A DNA stretch of 15,614 bases from Actinomycetota bacterium (GTDB taxonomy: Bacteria; Actinomycetota; Acidimicrobiia; Acidimicrobiales; GCA-2861595), in contig JADDQT010000023.1 in assembly GCA_016781225.1 (NCBI GenBank), forward strand, positions 1 to 15,614. Reading direction: 5' to 3'. This document shows positions 15,301 through 15,614 of this stretch, one piece after another. The translations under genes were made by a program, and so were the position numbers. The number at the start of each line of letters is the position of its first letter. Positions within the stretch are counted from its first letter, which is position 1. Under the pieces are notes generated by a model that saw nothing but the letters and a program-made list of their open reading frames with translations, was not told the origin of the DNA and ran no database searches.

Positions 15301-15614
15301 GGCTGCGGGCCCAGCGACCCAGTGCGCGGCCCAGGGTGGGCAGCACGCTCTGGCGGACCGTGTTATCGAGCCGGCGGTGCAGGGCGGCGCCGAAGGAGTG
15401 TGCTTCCTCCTGGAGGACGGCGAAGCCACCCTCGGCCAGGTACTCAGGGCCCAGGAGGGCGAGGAAGGCAATGTCGTCAACCTGGAGGGCGCCGGCGTCG
15501 AGGTCGATGTAGCGGGCGGAGGACGGTCCCTGAGTCTGCTCGGCTTGGAAGAGCCGCAGGCGTCCACCGCTGGTCAACAGGCCGTAGGGGGCACCGTCGG
15601 CTTGGCAGTCGTTG
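12362..15614 (-). CDS. Eco57I/PglX-like N6-adenine DNA methyltransferase, N-terminus outside window
   Basis: The frame is open to the right edge (first visible residues NDCQADGAPYGLLTSGGRLR), so the TTG at 15577 is not the start; 1083 residues are visible. The edge sequence matches the 'YGLLT.G..WRLY' segment that follows the nuclease-like N-terminal domain in this family. Numbered from the first visible residue: LFRSLFLLYAESAGYLP-type helix region about 126-142, motif X GGGVYYT (305-311), SAM-binding motif I DPACGSAHF (357-365), 'GVDVSPMGAEVAKLSLWL' (423-440), catalytic motif IV NPPW (602-605), then a long target-recognition region. The enzyme would methylate adenine N6 at a specific site, marking self DNA. 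Alanine replaces the last glycine of DPACGSG. It may be a type IIG enzyme if a PD-(D/E)XK domain lies beyond the edge, or a PglX/DrmMI-like modification subunit. Confidence 0.9.
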   Translation of the reverse strand, partial: NDCQADGAPYGLLTSGGRLRLFQAEQTQGPSSARYIDLDAGALQVDDIAFLALLGPEYLAEGGFAVLQEEAHSFGAALHRRLDNTVRQSVLPTLGRALGRWARSQGQAPASDDARQELERAALTLVFRSLFLLYAESAGYLPMDNRSYQQASLSALVEEAADTEDQLSPRSTSLWDRFALLVKAMRTGNPAWGVPAYNGALFAADGFDGARTLERLELADPDFATVLIGIGRDRESEGGVDYSTLEIGHLGHIYEGLLSLRLSLADAPLRYDARSDRYVAPQAGEAADVESGDLLWLTHAGGRKGGGVYYTRAELVRHLVGQAAVPAFRAHLERVKATADTDPARAASELFDFAVLDPACGSAHFLVVVVNELADLVVRFLADVPLPEVTAALERLRAGASPGAEIDDVALLRRLVLKRCVFGVDVSPMGAEVAKLSLWLASFVPGLSLAYLDRNVVVGNSLVGVARPESLWRSAAGGQASWLQDALADAMTVAAEAAGRVAQSEDRTPDEVEASQAADADTHRATAGLERLFHLWTAEPFGVAGARQEVELYGPDILAGRTNAIVEAAVAAGDEHRFLHWPLAFPRVFTRDNPGFDTVVGNPPWEEVTVEAQSFYALFRPGIRRGISEAERGAAVAQLIAERPDLPDRLVAEQERSKLERGYLGSGDYASMAGDPDLYKFFCQRYGLVLRFRGSLGVVLPRSALAADGSAGFRRWLFEDNTCRRTDFLLNRGRWMFDTHPQYTVALVAAQRALPPTDHRVRVAGTAASPGQWAEQAASPGLALPPEAFGPGWTVPLLRSQAEADLLAKLRRGSPFPCGADGRWRCFPVAELHETNDRKLWQGADSGWPLWKGESFEQYLPHGAGARMCPASDAVMAKVRKPRPGSGSLLAEELSLGARRQAVLDEVRHARVAFRDVTQKTNSRTVLACLVPPQTFLTNKAPYLAFVTGGEQARLACLGILNSLSFDWQARRFVEINLNFFILEGLVVPELSDEDFEAVADAAARLSCVDERFADVAEAMGIEPGPLPDDERERLRVEIDARVARSWSLTADDLEVLLADFTLDAVPSHYRRLVAERLDDLAS

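Noticed and set aside
15575..15577. TTG as start of the methyltransferase
   Set aside because: The frame is open to the window edge and upstream codons read as family-like sequence, so the true start is outside.
2155..15614. Calling the locus DISARM or BREX outright
   Set aside because: No DUF1998 helicase, DrmB, PglZ, BrxC or BrxL is visible; only the methyltransferase and helicase classes are shared.
1..15614. CRISPR array, tRNA or rRNA genes
   Set aside because: No regularly spaced direct repeats, cloverleaf-like sequence or rRNA signature was seen on either strand by eye.

Overview
The window is high-GC DNA that looks actinobacterial. This rests on GTG/TTG starts, a bacterial XPB helicase translationally coupled to a helicase-associated partner, and an IS1380-type transposase remnant; the genus cannot be told. 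It reads as a chromosomal backbone edge (the xpb locus) followed by an accessory, defence-type region that has been interrupted and partly decayed.

Layout: (1) 1-2118, plus strand: the C-terminal end of an XPB-partner protein, apparently frameshifted, overlapping by ATGA a complete XPB/ERCC3-type DNA repair helicase. (2) 2155-5343, minus: a 1062-residue fusion of a phospholipase-D-like nuclease domain to an SNF2/HepA-type helicase. (3) 5442-6416, plus, divergent from it: a frameshifted membrane-anchored GAF protein and a 47-residue basic protein. (4) 6522-9140, minus: an unidentified gene cut in two. Its 3' part lies at 6522-6823 and its 5' part at 8825-9140. Between them is a 2001-bp insert that carries an intact GAF-EAL cyclic-di-GMP phosphodiesterase gene and the truncated 5' end of an IS1380-family element; both junctions carry GTTTAG. 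(5) 9294-11753, plus: a palindromic operator, a HigB toxin, a HigA antitoxin fused to an ImmA/IrrE zinc-protease domain, and a third gene that may be a relative of the tRNA-guanine transglycosylase (TGT) fold. (6) 11735-15614, minus: a 204-residue unknown protein and, just upstream, a large Eco57I/PglX-like N6-adenine DNA methyltransferase whose N-terminus is outside the window.

How the genes may work together: the methyltransferase, the 204-residue protein and the PLD-SNF2 helicase lie on the same strand and resemble the modification and restriction arms of a type IIG/BREX/DISARM-like anti-phage system. The HigBA operon and the decayed cargo region lie between the two arms. No standard DISARM or BREX core gene (DUF1998 helicase, PglZ, BrxC) is visible, so this may be a minimal or undescribed PLD-helicase plus methyltransferase system, or part of a larger locus continuing past the right edge.

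Several genes carry single-base frameshifts of the same sense (one base missing): near 200, 5595, 6610, 8876 and 9051. The long genes are intact, which favours real decay in the middle, but assembly error is not excluded.
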